64,000 nucleotides of DNA from Actinotalea lenta (GCF_030586465.1 NZ_JAUQYP010000001.1:496001-560000); one strand, 5' to 3'. Positions 33,780 through 41,982 are shown, counted from the first letter of the stretch. A program made the numbers and translations. Notes: generated by a model from the sequence alone, not told the origin.

Positions 33780-34540
33780 CTCTCGACCGTGACCTTCGAG
33801 TCGTCGAAGCACAGGAAGCCGGGGACCTCCGAGGCGTCACGCAGCGGCTCGTCGTAGCTCCAGGCCACGTCGGCGACCCCACCCAGCTCCGGCGGGAGCG
33901 AGTGATAGGTGGCCCAACCCTTGTAGGCGCAGACCGTGCGCGAGTCGCTGGGGACCAGGTGCTCCGTCGCAACGTCCTCACGTGGCAGGTACCAGCGCAG
34001 CGGGAGACTGGTCTCGAGCAGGGCCACCGGGCGCCGCGAGTCCGCCAGCACCGTGTCGCCCACGCGCACCACGACGTGCCGGTCACTGCGCACCGTGTCG
34101 ATCCGGTGGAACGGGTCGTGCGGATGCCCGGTCACGGACTGGTCCTCCTCCGTCCAGTCGAACGGCGCCCAGTCGACCACCACCCGCCCACCCAGGTCCG
34201 GGTCGTCCGGGCGGAACGCCGCATCGAACGTCTCCCCGTCGACCCGCACCGCGAGGGCCTGCCCCGGGCTCAGGTGCCACCCGAACGGGTGGGACGGGAG
34301 CAGGACCGGCGGGAGGTCGACCGGTGGCGGGGGCAGCACGGTCGGGACGAGCGGAACCAGCATGTCGGACTCCGGCACTGCGTACTGCGCCACGACGCGC
34401 CGTGGTTCCCACACCACCAGCACGTCGGTGCTGTCCAGCACCGGGGTCCCGCCGCGGGCAGCTCGTACCCGACGCGGCGTGGGGACGACGCGGAGCTGGT
34501 CACGGACCGAAGCGAGGTGCGCACCGAGGTCGACAGCCAT
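33776..34540 (-). CDS. DUF427-type protein, two-domain
   Basis: 254 residues. Two related beta-rich halves are visible: the first has STDVLVVWEPRRVVAQYAVPE, the second RHVVVRVGDTVLADSRRPVALLE and YLPREDVATEHLVPSD, then VCAYKGWATYHSL and VAWSYDEPL, which are typical DUF427 blocks. The function is not established. The ATG at 34540 is chosen because CACGAT lies 6 nt upstream; longer frames to 34651 look non-coding. It converges with the small membrane protein gene. Confidence 0.8.
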   Translation of the reverse strand: MAVDLGAHLASVRDQLRVVPTPRRVRAARGGTPVLDSTDVLVVWEPRRVVAQYAVPESDMLVPLVPTVLPPPPVDLPPVLLPSHPFGWHLSPGQALAVRVDGETFDAAFRPDDPDLGGRVVVDWAPFDWTEEDQSVTGHPHDPFHRIDTVRSDRHVVVRVGDTVLADSRRPVALLETSLPLRWYLPREDVATEHLVPSDSRTVCAYKGWATYHSLPPELGGVADVAWSYDEPLRDASEVPGFLCFDDSKVTVES

Positions 34541-34678
34541 GCCTCGATCGTGCGACGCCCCCGAGCCGGACGCGAGCCGGTGCAGGACCTCGATCGTCTG
34601 CGCCCTCCCGTTCCGGTGCCCGGTGCGGCATCCTGAGAACAGGCGGCGCACCGACGCGCGGCCGGGACAGGAGGCGCT

Positions 34679-35002
34679 GTGGAACCCTCACCCGCGCCGC
34701 CCCGCGTCCCGCCGACGCTGACCGTCGAGATCCAGCCCGTCGTCGTGAGCGTCGCCGGGCACACCATCCGCGGTGAGTTCACCCCCGCCACACGCGAGCT
34801 GCGCATCGTGACCCGCCCGTGGTCCGGCACGACGTTCGCCTCGCCGGCCGCGGCCGCGCATGCCGTGGTGCGGTACTTCGCCGTGGGCCGCCCGGTGCGG
34901 ACGCTGGACCGCCCCGTGTGGCGGCTTGCCGGCTCCGGTGCAGTGCTGCGCGCCACCGCGACCCACCGCCTGCACACGGCGGCGCACCGCACGGCGTGCT
35001 GA
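34679..35002 (+). CDS. Small unknown protein ending in a tandem duplication
   Basis: 107 residues, basic and Ala/Thr/Arg-rich, no known family. The core TLTVEIQPVVVSVAGHTIRG and a helix at SPAAAAHAVVRYFAVG are the most structured parts. The GTG start has GGAGGCGCT upstream. The stop codon lies within a 22-bp perfect tandem duplication (34984-35027), so the last seven residues and the TGA are repeated downstream out of use. The gene is divergent from the DUF427-like gene. Confidence 0.55.
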   Translation: MEPSPAPPRVPPTLTVEIQPVVVSVAGHTIRGEFTPATRELRIVTRPWSGTTFASPAAAAHAVVRYFAVGRPVRTLDRPVWRLAGSGAVLRATATHRLHTAAHRTAC

Positions 35003-35027
35003 CTCGCACCGCACGGCGTGCTGACTC
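34984..35027 (+). repeat. 22-bp perfect tandem duplication across a stop codon
   Basis: GCACCGCACGGCGTGCTGAC plus TC is present twice, back to back. The first copy contains the stop of the 107-residue gene. The lack of any mismatch suggests a recent event. Confidence 0.9.
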
Positions 35028-35097
35028 ACCCGCCCGCTGACTCCATACCCGCCACGTGCGAGTGGCCGTGGCGCCCGCGGCGCGCCACGCTGAGTCC

Positions 35098-35583
35098 ATG
35101 ACCGACCCCCACGTGCTCGACCCGAGCTGCCTGCCCACCCCGTTCACCGCGCAGGAGATCCGGGCGAACTCTCCGGCCGGCCGCACGGTGCGCACCCTCG
35201 TCGAGACGCCGGACGACCCGCCTGTGCACGAGGTGTCCCGGTTCGTCGAGGTCGACGCGCACGGGGCGCACCTGGAGAACTGGACGGAGAAGGCCGACGG
35301 CACCCGCACCCCGGCCGAGCGGTACTACGCCACCTGGCGCACCCTGCAGGAGCATGCCTTGTTCCCCACGGACGCGACCCGGGTCGAGCGCGTCATGCTG
35401 GCCACCCAGCTCGGCGAGCTGCTGTGCACCCGCTACACGGTCACCCGTGACGACGGCCGGGTGTCCCGGTTCTGGTTCGACACCGGCCGGCCCGGCATGC
35501 CCGTCGCGCACGACCACACGGACGCCTCCGGGCGGACCGCGCTGGCGGTGTCCATGGTGAGCGACGAGGTGGTCGTGGGCTGA
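35098..35583 (+). CDS. Unknown protein, 161 residues
   Basis: No recognised domain. The sequence is acidic, with a region of alternating strands: VHEVSRFVEVDAHGAHLENW, a helix with AERYYATWRTLQEHALFP, then LGELLCTRYTVTRDDGRVSRFW. The ATG at 35098 has CACGCT exactly 6 nt upstream and no ribosome-binding site, supporting a leaderless start over the longer frame from 35056. The next gene starts 31 bp after its stop and has its own -10-like hexamer, so the two are adjacent but may be independent units. Confidence 0.6.
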   Translation: MTDPHVLDPSCLPTPFTAQEIRANSPAGRTVRTLVETPDDPPVHEVSRFVEVDAHGAHLENWTEKADGTRTPAERYYATWRTLQEHALFPTDATRVERVMLATQLGELLCTRYTVTRDDGRVSRFWFDTGRPGMPVAHDHTDASGRTALAVSMVSDEVVVG

Positions 35584-35614
35584 GTCCTGGCCAGGAATCC
35601 GCCACACTGGTGCC

Positions 35615-36094
35615 GTGGCTCAGCACTGGTACGCATTCAGCGCCACGGACGACGGCGTCGCCCTCCTCGTCGACGCCGTGCTGCGAGCGACCCGTCCCCA
35701 CGCGTTGCTCGCCGAGGCGCGGGCCAAGGACGGCCTGGACCCGGCCGCCCCGGCCGACGTCGTCGAGGCCTGGACCGCGCTGACCCGCCGGCGGCACCGA
35801 GGCTTCGAGGCGGTGGGCAGCTGGCTGCGTCGGCTGGCACACCTGGAGGTCCCGGTCCGGGTCGCGCACGGTGACCTCGAGGGCTGGGAGCAGCTGGCCG
35901 CGTGCGCGCCGTGGGTGGACACCGTCGATGTGCTCAAGCCCGGGCAGCTCCCGATCGCGCGCATCCACGACGGCGGCCGCACCGCGGTGCTCACGCTGCC
36001 GGACGCAGAGGGTCAGCAGCTCGCGGTCGAGGTCGCGCAGGCGGCCTCCGTGGAGCAGCTGCCGGAACCGCGACCCTGGTACAGGTGGAACTGA
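35615..36094 (+). CDS. Unknown protein, 159 residues
   Basis: A soluble protein with a helical first half (GVALLVDAVLRATRPHALLAEAR and EAWTALTRRRHRGFEAVG) and a beta-rich second half ending in EPRPWYRWN. No family recognised. The GTG at 35615 lies 6 nt after CACACT, the same spacing as its upstream neighbour. The following 135 bp before the GDPD-like gene hold that gene's likely promoter (TAGCGT at about 36194) and nothing else that I can see. Confidence 0.6.
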   Translation: MAQHWYAFSATDDGVALLVDAVLRATRPHALLAEARAKDGLDPAAPADVVEAWTALTRRRHRGFEAVGSWLRRLAHLEVPVRVAHGDLEGWEQLAACAPWVDTVDVLKPGQLPIARIHDGGRTAVLTLPDAEGQQLAVEVAQAASVEQLPEPRPWYRWN

Positions 36095-36229
36095 CCCGTC
36101 GGGTGTGAACCACCACCGCTGAGGCCGTGAATCTCCTGCGAACACTCGGCCAACGTCGCGCGCATGAAGTCCCCCGACGGTCGGTCGCCGCTTAGCGTGA
36201 TGGCGAGTGCCGACGGAAGGGGACCGACG

Positions 36230-36994
36230 ATGTCCAGCACGTTCCGCCAGCGGGTCGTGGGCCGCCGCGGTGCGGCCGCCCTGGCTCCCGAGAACACGCT
36301 CGCGGCCTTCGAGGCGGGCTACCGCGCCGGCGCCGACGTCCTGCACGTCGACCTGCGCCTCACCGCCGACTGGCACGTGGTCGCCATGCACGACGAGACC
36401 GTGGACGCGACCACGGACGGGGACGGCAGGGTCGGCGACCTGGACCTCGCCTCCCTCCGGGGCCTCGACGCCGGGTCGTGGTTCGACCCGAGGTTCGCCG
36501 GCGAGCGCGTGCCCACCTGGGACGAAGTGCTGGAGCTCGCCGTCGTCCGCGACGTCGACGTGCTCGCCCACCTCCACGGGAGCTGGTCCGGCCTGGAAGC
36601 GGCGCTGGTCACGGACGCCGTCCTGGACGCCGGGTTCGGTGCCAGGACGACCGCCGCGAGCTCCGACCCGGGCACCCTCGACGCGGTCGCCGCCGCCGAG
36701 CCCGGCGTGCGCCGCTCGCTCGTGCTGCACCGCAGCGACCCGGACCTGGTGGCACGGTGCGTGGACCTCGCGCTGGACACCTGCAGCCCGCACGGCCGGT
36801 TGCTGATCCAGCAACCGGGCCTGGTGGCACGGTTGCACGACGCGGGAGTCGGCGTGCTGGGCTGGGCACTGGACGACCCGGCCCTGTGGCGACGGGCCGT
36901 CGACCTCGACGTGGACGCGATCGTCACGGACGACCCGGAGCGACTTCGGGCCTGGCTTCGACCCGAGGTCCCGGCGCAGCGGCGCGCGGCCTAG
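36230..36994 (+). CDS. Glycerophosphodiester phosphodiesterase family, active site degenerate
   Basis: 254 residues with the GDPD layout: GRRGAAALAPENTLAAF at the start, LHVDLRLT, HVVAMHDETVDATTDG, and a C-terminal VLGWALDDP...IVTDDPERL. In active enzymes the first motif is His-Arg-Gly and the second has Glu-x-Asp. Here the His is Arg12 and the Glu is His39, while Asp41 and His54 remain. Loss of one catalytic His and one metal ligand suggests altered or lost activity. The ATG at 36230 has GGAAGGGG upstream. Its TAG overlaps the TAG of the convergent gene (CTAG at 36991-36994). Confidence 0.8.
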   Translation: MSSTFRQRVVGRRGAAALAPENTLAAFEAGYRAGADVLHVDLRLTADWHVVAMHDETVDATTDGDGRVGDLDLASLRGLDAGSWFDPRFAGERVPTWDEVLELAVVRDVDVLAHLHGSWSGLEAALVTDAVLDAGFGARTTAASSDPGTLDAVAAAEPGVRRSLVLHRSDPDLVARCVDLALDTCSPHGRLLIQQPGLVARLHDAGVGVLGWALDDPALWRRAVDLDVDAIVTDDPERLRAWLRPEVPAQRRAA

Positions 36995-37434
36995 CTGTCG
37001 GCCAGCGCGCGGGCCTGCTCGGCCCAGGTGCCCAGCGTCCCGGACGCCCGGACATTGGCGGTCCGCAACGCGGCGCGCAGGTCCTCCTCGGTCGCGACTG
37101 CGACCGCGGCGTAGGTCTCGAACCCCGCGGCGACCAGAGCAGCAGCGATCTTCGGGCCGACTCCCTCGATGCGGGTGAGGTCGTCGGCCGCCCGCACCGC
37201 CTCCGGGGTGGTCGGGACCGGCGCCGGGGTCCGTGCGACGTCCGGCTCGGGCTCGGCGTCACGCACCGGAGCCGGGCCGGGCGCCGGGCTCGGGACGGGC
37301 TTCGGCTCCCACGACCCGCCGGCCTCCGTCCACGTGTCGTCGTCCCGGAGCAGGCGTAGCACCCAGACCACCCCGCCTCCGAGGAGCAGGAGCAGCAGGA
37401 CCCACCAGCCGGTACGACGCTTGTGATCACGCAT
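36991..37434 (-). CDS. Membrane-anchored helix-hairpin-helix protein
   Basis: 147 residues. One helix at about 9-24 (WWVLLLLLLGGGVVWVL), a Pro-rich linker, and a C-terminal HhH-type domain (LTRIEGVGPKIAAALVAAG, then FETYAAVAVATEEDLRAAL). Such domains bind DNA or mediate protein contacts in other families; here the function is unknown. The ATG at 37434 has TTGGAT 6 nt upstream and no ribosome-binding site. It converges with the GDPD-like gene and its stop overlaps that gene's stop. Confidence 0.7.
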   Translation of the reverse strand: MRDHKRRTGWWVLLLLLLGGGVVWVLRLLRDDDTWTEAGGSWEPKPVPSPAPGPAPVRDAEPEPDVARTPAPVPTTPEAVRAADDLTRIEGVGPKIAAALVAAGFETYAAVAVATEEDLRAALRTANVRASGTLGTWAEQARALADS

Positions 37435-37483
37435 GCGCCAATCCAACCACCGGCGTCCACCACGCGTGGGGTGGACCCGGCGG

Positions 37484-38017
37484 CTACGACCGCTGCCGCG
37501 CGCGGTAGGCGGCCACCGCGTTGCGGTTCCCGCACGCCGCGGAGCAGTACCGACGCGACCGGTTGCGGGACAGATCCAGGACGACCCCCGCACAGGTGTC
37601 GTCGGCGCACACGCCGAGGCGCGACGTCTCCCCGGTGCGGATCACGTCCACCATCGCCATGGCGGTCTCGACCACGATGCGGCGCGCCAGGGCGGCGTCG
37701 GGCGCGATGGCGTGGATGTGCCAGTCGTGCCGACCGTGCCGGACCAGCTGGGGCACCGCGCGCTCGTCGGCGAGCATCGTGTTGACGAGCTGCGCGGCGG
37801 GGTCACGCTCGGCGAGCAGGAGCTCGCGCACGGCGGGTCGCAGCGCCCGGACCTCCGCGAGCTCAGCGGCGGTGCCGTCCCGCCGCCCGGTGTACTCCCA
37901 GGTGTCCAGGAAGCCGGTCAGCTCGTCGACCGTCGTGAGGGTGTCCGGCTCGAGCGCGCTGTTCGCCAGCGCGACGGCCGCCTGGAGGGCTACGACGGTG
38001 TCATGAGCGAAGACCAC
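37484..38017 (-). CDS. CGNR zinc-finger (ABATE) transcriptional regulator-like protein
   Basis: 177 residues. An N-terminal ABATE-type helical domain (ALANSALEPDTLTTVDELTGFL, and AELAEVRALRPAVRELL) is followed by the CGNR finger: GVCADDTCAG, then RRYCSAACGNRNAVAAYR. These proteins are thought to be stress- or substrate-responsive DNA-binding proteins. The GTG start lies 6 nt after TAACCT on the minus strand, so the mRNA is probably leaderless. It is divergent from a DMT transporter with only 38 bp between the starts, making it the likely regulator of that gene. Confidence 0.88.
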   Translation of the reverse strand: MVFAHDTVVALQAAVALANSALEPDTLTTVDELTGFLDTWEYTGRRDGTAAELAEVRALRPAVRELLLAERDPAAQLVNTMLADERAVPQLVRHGRHDWHIHAIAPDAALARRIVVETAMAMVDVIRTGETSRLGVCADDTCAGVVLDLSRNRSRRYCSAACGNRNAVAAYRARQRS

Positions 38018-38055
38018 GTTGACAGGTTACAGCGGGACCCCTAGCGTCATCGGCC
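38018..38055. promoter_or_regulatory. Interleaved divergent leaderless promoters (CGNR gene / DMT transporter)
   Basis: On the plus strand TTGACA (38019-38024), a 17-nt spacer and TAGCGT (38042-38047) lead to the ATG at 38056, 8 nt further. On the minus strand TAACCT (38029-38024) lies 6 nt before the GTG at 38017. The plus -35 overlaps the minus -10 by one base, so the polymerases must exclude each other. The entire region between the starts is 38 bp. Confidence 0.7.
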
Positions 38056-39123
38056 ATGACGGAGATGGCTCATGACGCTGTCGTGAGCCCGCGCCCCCGG
38101 CTCGCGTCGGGCCTCGCGCTCGCGCTGATCTCGGCCGTCTCGTTCGGGACGTCGGGCACCCTCGCGCGCGGGTTGCTGGACACCGGCTGGAGCCCAGGAG
38201 CGGCGACCCTGCTCCGGGTGGCGCTGGCGGCTCTCGTGGTCGCGCCGCTCGGGGCGGTCGCGCTGCGCGGGCGCTGGGGGGTGCTGCGCCGCAACCTCGG
38301 CGTCGTGATGCTCTACGGAGTGCTCGCGGTGGGCGCGGCGCAGTTCTGCTACTTCTCCGCGGTGCAGTACATGAAGGTCGGCCCGGCGCTGCTGATCGAG
38401 TACACCTCTCCCGCCGTCGTCGTGCTGTGGATGTGGCTCCGGCACCGGCAGCGACCCGGGGTGCTGACGTTGACCGGCGCAGCGCTGGCCGGGCTCGGCC
38501 TGGTCCTCGTGCTGGACCTGGTGGGCGGCCTGGGCGTGAGCCCGGCGGGCGTCGGGTGGGCGCTGGGTGCGATGGTCGGCAACGCGACCTACTTCGTGGT
38601 GTCCGCCGACGACCGCGTCGACCTGCCGCCCCTGACGCTGGCCGGCGGCGGTCTGGTGGTCGGCGCGGTGGTCCTCGGGCTCTTGGGCGCCGTCGGGCTG
38701 CTGCCGATGTCGCTCTCCGCAGCCGACGCGGTCTATTCGGGGCACGCCGTTCCGGTCTGGGTCCCGGTCCTCGGGCTAGGGCTGGTCTCCGCGGCGGCCG
38801 CCTACACCACCGGGATCGCGGCGGCCAGGCGGCTGGGCTCGCGGCTCGCGGCGTTCGTGGCGCTGACGGAGGTGCTCGCCGCGATCGTCGCGGCGTGGCT
38901 CGTGCTCGGCGAGGTGCCGATGGCCGTGCAGCTGGGCGGTGGGGTGCTCGTGGTGGCCGGCGTCGTCGTCGTGCGCCTGGGCGAGGCGTGGCGGACGGGC
39001 GGCACGCCGCGACCGAGCGAGAGACGTCGGGGCTCCGGGAGCGCGCGCCGGCCGGCGAGCGCGGCGGGTGCCACTGCGGCGCAGCGGAAGCAGGCCACGG
39101 CGCGCGGGCGGCCGATCGCCTGA
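38056..39123 (+). CDS. DMT (EamA-type) transporter
   Basis: 355 residues with about ten helices in two EamA repeats (LALISAVSFGTSGTLARG in the first, GVGWALGAMVGNATYFVVSA in the second). It resembles RhaT/EamA metabolite exporters. The C-terminal ~38 residues are strongly basic and disordered (ERRRGSGSARRPASAAGATA), which is unusual for the family. The ATG at 38056 is leaderless in appearance, with a good -35/-10 promoter. The gene is divergent from a CGNR regulator. The substrate is unknown; amino acids or metabolites are typical. Confidence 0.9.
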   Translation: MTEMAHDAVVSPRPRLASGLALALISAVSFGTSGTLARGLLDTGWSPGAATLLRVALAALVVAPLGAVALRGRWGVLRRNLGVVMLYGVLAVGAAQFCYFSAVQYMKVGPALLIEYTSPAVVVLWMWLRHRQRPGVLTLTGAALAGLGLVLVLDLVGGLGVSPAGVGWALGAMVGNATYFVVSADDRVDLPPLTLAGGGLVVGAVVLGLLGAVGLLPMSLSAADAVYSGHAVPVWVPVLGLGLVSAAAAYTTGIAAARRLGSRLAAFVALTEVLAAIVAAWLVLGEVPMAVQLGGGVLVVAGVVVVRLGEAWRTGGTPRPSERRRGSGSARRPASAAGATAAQRKQATARGRPIA

Positions 39124-39125
39124 TC

Positions 39126-39149
39126 GACGCACCGACGCACCGACGCACC
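39126..39149 (+). repeat. Three tandem copies of an 8-bp unit
   Basis: GACGCACC is repeated three times directly after the DMT transporter stop. It lies in the 78-bp gap before ogt and encodes nothing. Confidence 0.85.
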
Positions 39150-39201
39150 GAGATCGCCCTGCACGAAGGTCGACGCGCTCGCGTGTGGTGCACTGAGCAC
39201 C

Positions 39202-39684
39202 GTGACAGGCGTGCGCTGGCGGGTGCTGCCCAGCCCGGTGGGGCCGCTGCTCCTGGGCGCGCAGGGGCCACACCTGCGCCGGATCGCCTTCACCGACGAG
39301 GAGCCGACGGGGCTGGCCGGCCCGGACGCCGGCTCGCTCGAGGAGGCGGTGCTCGCCGAGACCGCGCACCAGCTCGGCGAGTACTTCGCCGGCGAGCGCG
39401 AGCGGTTCGAGCTCCCCCTCGCACCGCGGGGCACTGACGTGCAACGCCGGGTGTGGTGGGCGCTGGCCGACCTCGGCTACGGCACGACGGTCTCCTACGG
39501 CACGCTCGCCGCCCGCGTGGGCGGGTCGCCGCGCAGCGTCGGGGCAGCCCTCGGCGCGAACCCCATCGTGATCGTCCTGCCGTGCCACCGGGTCGTCGGC
39601 GCGGACGGTGGTCTGGTGGGTTTCGGAGGGGGCGTGGCACGCAAGGAGACACTCCTCGCGCTGGAGGGTTCGGCGCTGCTGTGA
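39202..39684 (+). CDS. ogt: Methylated-DNA--protein-cysteine methyltransferase
   Basis: 160 residues. The active-site motif is IVLPCHRVVG with the acceptor Cys128, and the DNA-binding helix region SPRSVGAALGANP precedes it. The N-terminal domain has the usual RNase-H-like start (RWRVLPSPVGPLLLGA). The protein transfers methyl groups from O6-methylguanine or O4-methylthymine to itself once. The GTG at 39202 lacks a strong ribosome-binding site. It stands alone between the transporter gene and a convergent protease gene, with a hairpin after the stop. There is no Ada-type regulatory domain. Confidence 0.95.
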   Translation: MTGVRWRVLPSPVGPLLLGAQGPHLRRIAFTDEEPTGLAGPDAGSLEEAVLAETAHQLGEYFAGERERFELPLAPRGTDVQRRVWWALADLGYGTTVSYGTLAARVGGSPRSVGAALGANPIVIVLPCHRVVGADGGLVGFGGGVARKETLLALEGSALL

Positions 39685-39691
39685 CATGCGC

Positions 39692-39709
39692 CGCAGGGGC
39701 GACCCTGCG
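39692..39709. terminator. Hairpin between convergent ogt and M50-like genes
   Basis: CGCAGGG-gcga-CCCTGCG is a perfect 7-bp stem with a GNRA-type tetraloop, 7 bp after the ogt stop and 28 bp from the convergent stop at 39738. It is likely to act in both directions. Confidence 0.6.
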
Positions 39710-39737
39710 CCGTGAGCGTCGCCCGACCACGAGGGCA

Positions 39738-40328
39738 TCACGGCCGACCGAACGCCCACCAGGCGGCCAGGAGCCCGCAACCCAGCGCGACCGCCCAGAA
39801 CAGGCCACGCCACAGCAGCGCGGGGACATGGGTCCGGCGCGCCAGCTGATCGGCATCGGAGAGCCGCGCACCCTCCCCGACCGCGCGGAGCGCACCCACC
39901 AGCAGCGTCCAGGTGAGCAGCCACGCGACCGGCTCCGGCTCGAGCGTCGTCGCGGCGAGCAGCGCAGCCCCGAGCAGCAGGATGGTCAGGAACCCGTACA
40001 GGTTGCGCATCAGCGGGAGCAGCAGCGCCACGGCCACGAGGAGGACGGCGGGGACGGCCCCGGGCTTGCCGTGCGTCGTCAGCCAGGCGCACCCGAGGCC
40101 CGCGAGCGCCGGGGCCGGGTAACCCGCCGCGAGCAGCAGGGCTCCGCCACCGCGCGACCGGGTCAGGCCCGAGGTGTCGGCGTGGATGCGGACCCGGGCA
40201 GGATGCCCGCTCAGCACCGCCACGAGCGCGTGGCCACCCTCGTGCAGGGCGGTGATCAGGTGCCGGACCGGTCGCCACGCGATGGCGATCACCACCACGG
40301 CCGCTGCCAGCGTGACGAACGGCGTCAC
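39738..40328 (-). CDS. M50-like membrane metallopeptidase
   Basis: 196 residues, about five or six helices. The zinc motif HEGGH (HExxH) lies near residue 29-33, in ITALHEGGHALVAVLSGH, after a first helix. The rest is hydrophobic with LLLPLMRNLYGFLTIL and LLTWTLLVGALRAVGEG. This is the M50B type found in actinobacteria. The GTG start overlaps the ABC permease stop (GTGA), so it is translated with the exporter. It may cleave a membrane protein or regulator tied to that exporter; this is inferred from the operon only. Confidence 0.75.
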   Translation of the reverse strand: MTPFVTLAAAVVVIAIAWRPVRHLITALHEGGHALVAVLSGHPARVRIHADTSGLTRSRGGGALLLAAGYPAPALAGLGCAWLTTHGKPGAVPAVLLVAVALLLPLMRNLYGFLTILLLGAALLAATTLEPEPVAWLLTWTLLVGALRAVGEGARLSDADQLARRTHVPALLWRGLFWAVALGCGLLAAWWAFGRP

Positions 40329-41104
40329 GTGGCCGTGTCGCGTCGCAGGAAGCCCCAGAAGCCCGTCGCGACCGCGACGCCCGTCAGCGTGACGAGGAGC
40401 CCCATGCGGGACACGTCCAGCCCGTTGACCACCGGCCGGTGCCCGGCGTACCACCAGTACGGCGAGATCGAGGCCAGCCAGTCCAGGTCGGCCAGCGGCC
40501 CGGCCCACGAGGCGAAGTAGGCCAGCACCGCCAGACCCGCGCCCGTCGCGAGCGCGATGCCACGACGCCCGGTCAGCGCGCCGACCGCGTAGCTCACCGC
40601 CCCGATCGTCACCCCGAACAGCCACAGCGCCAGGCAGGCCCCCGCGAGGTGGCCGATCGGGATCTCCATCGCGAGAACCGCGTCGAGCACCGCCAGCACG
40701 ACGAGCGTGGCGAGGACCGGTACCGCCACCGCGGCCAGCAGCACGACGAGCCGCTCCAGGTAGACACGGGTCCGGCTCACCGGCGCCGCGAGCTCGAGCT
40801 CGAGCAACCCGGCCTCCTCCTCGCCGGCGATCAGGCGTGCGCCGGCGCCCACCGCGCACGCCACCAGGACCGCCATGCCCACCAGGCCGAAGACCGTCAT
40901 GTGCAGATACCCGGCGCCCGAGCTCAGCGCGTCCCAGCCCAGCGCGTTCACCACCGCCTCGGGGAACGAGGCCAGCATCGCGTCGGTATCCATGGTCTGC
41001 ATCATCGGGAAGAACAGCGCGTACAGCGCGGCCACGCCGGCGACGGCCACGCTCCACCACCCGATCCCGCGCCGGCGCGCGCGCAGCACGCCCTGGACGA
41101 TCAT
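40325..41104 (-). CDS. ABC-2 type exporter permease
   Basis: 259 residues with six helices. The cytoplasmic start (VLRARRRGIGWWSVAVAGV) leads into a first helix and an external loop with a conserved-looking FPMMQTMDTDAMLASFPEAV. GEEEAGLLELELAAPVSRT follows, the typical elbow of ABC-2 permeases. The ATG at 41104 overlaps the ATPase stop (ATGA). The family exports antibiotics or lipid-linked compounds. Confidence 0.85.
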   Translation of the reverse strand: MIVQGVLRARRRGIGWWSVAVAGVAALYALFFPMMQTMDTDAMLASFPEAVVNALGWDALSSGAGYLHMTVFGLVGMAVLVACAVGAGARLIAGEEEAGLLELELAAPVSRTRVYLERLVVLLAAVAVPVLATLVVLAVLDAVLAMEIPIGHLAGACLALWLFGVTIGAVSYAVGALTGRRGIALATGAGLAVLAYFASWAGPLADLDWLASISPYWWYAGHRPVVNGLDVSRMGLLVTLTGVAVATGFWGFLRRDTAT

Positions 41105-41982
41105 GCGGCGCCCTCCCGGTACAGGTCGAGGAAGATGTCCTCGAGCTCGCGGTCCTCGGCGCGGATCCGCGTGACGTGCCGCGGCGCCACGGCACGCAGC
41201 AGCGCGTCCGGCTCGCCGTGCAGCAGCAGTCGCACCGTGGCCCCGTCCACGTGGACGTCGCTCACCCCGGGCAGGTCGACGAGCGCAGCGTCCACCGGTG
41301 CGGCGAAGGTGAGCTCGACCTCCTGCCCGGCCCTCGCCCGCAGGCCCGCGATGTCGTCGACGTCGACCACGCGTCCGCTCCGCACGATCGCCACCCGGCG
41401 GGTCAGCTGCTCGACCTCGGCGAGCACGTGCGAGGACAGGAAGACCGTCGCGCCGTCCCCGGCGACCTCGGCGACCAGGGTCCGGAACTCCTGCTGGAGC
41501 AGCGGGTCGAGACCCGAGGTCGGCTCGTCCAGCACGTACAGCTCCGGTGCGTGCATGAAGGCCTGGACCAGGGCGATCTTCTGCTTGTTGCCGCGGGACA
41601 GCGTGCGGATGGGGCGCCGCAGCTCGACGCCGAACCGTCGGACCAGGTCGTCCAGCCGCGGCGCACCGCCACGCAGGGACGCGAGGTACCCCAGGTACTC
41701 CGCGCCCGTCAGCGTCGGCGGGAGGGCGGGCTCGCCGGGCAGGTACCCGATCCTCGACCGCAGCTGCGGACCGGCCGTGCGCGGGTCCTGACCCAGGACC
41801 TCGACCGTCCCCGCGGTGCGGCGGATGAGGTCCAGCAGGATGCGGATCGTGGTGGTCTTGCCCGCACCGTTCGGACCGAGGAAGCCCAGCACCTCGCCTG
41901 ACGCGACGTCGAGGTCCAGGCCGCGCAGGGCGTGCACGGAGCCGTAGTCCTTGACGAGCCCCGACGTTCGGATGGCGGACAT
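41101..41982 (-). CDS. ABC transporter ATP-binding protein
   Basis: 293 residues. Walker A GPNGAGKTT, Walker B LYVLDEPTSGLD and H-loop SSHVLAEVE are normal; the signature reads LSRGNKQK rather than LSGGQ, as in many ABC-2 drug and bacitracin-type ATPases. The C-terminal ~80 residues form the usual regulatory extension. AGGA lies before the ATG at 41982. It heads a three-gene operon with the permease and the M50-like protease, all joined by 4-base overlaps. Confidence 0.9.
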   Translation of the reverse strand: MSAIRTSGLVKDYGSVHALRGLDLDVASGEVLGFLGPNGAGKTTTIRILLDLIRRTAGTVEVLGQDPRTAGPQLRSRIGYLPGEPALPPTLTGAEYLGYLASLRGGAPRLDDLVRRFGVELRRPIRTLSRGNKQKIALVQAFMHAPELYVLDEPTSGLDPLLQQEFRTLVAEVAGDGATVFLSSHVLAEVEQLTRRVAIVRSGRVVDVDDIAGLRARAGQEVELTFAAPVDAALVDLPGVSDVHVDGATVRLLLHGEPDALLRAVAPRHVTRIRAEDRELEDIFLDLYREGAA

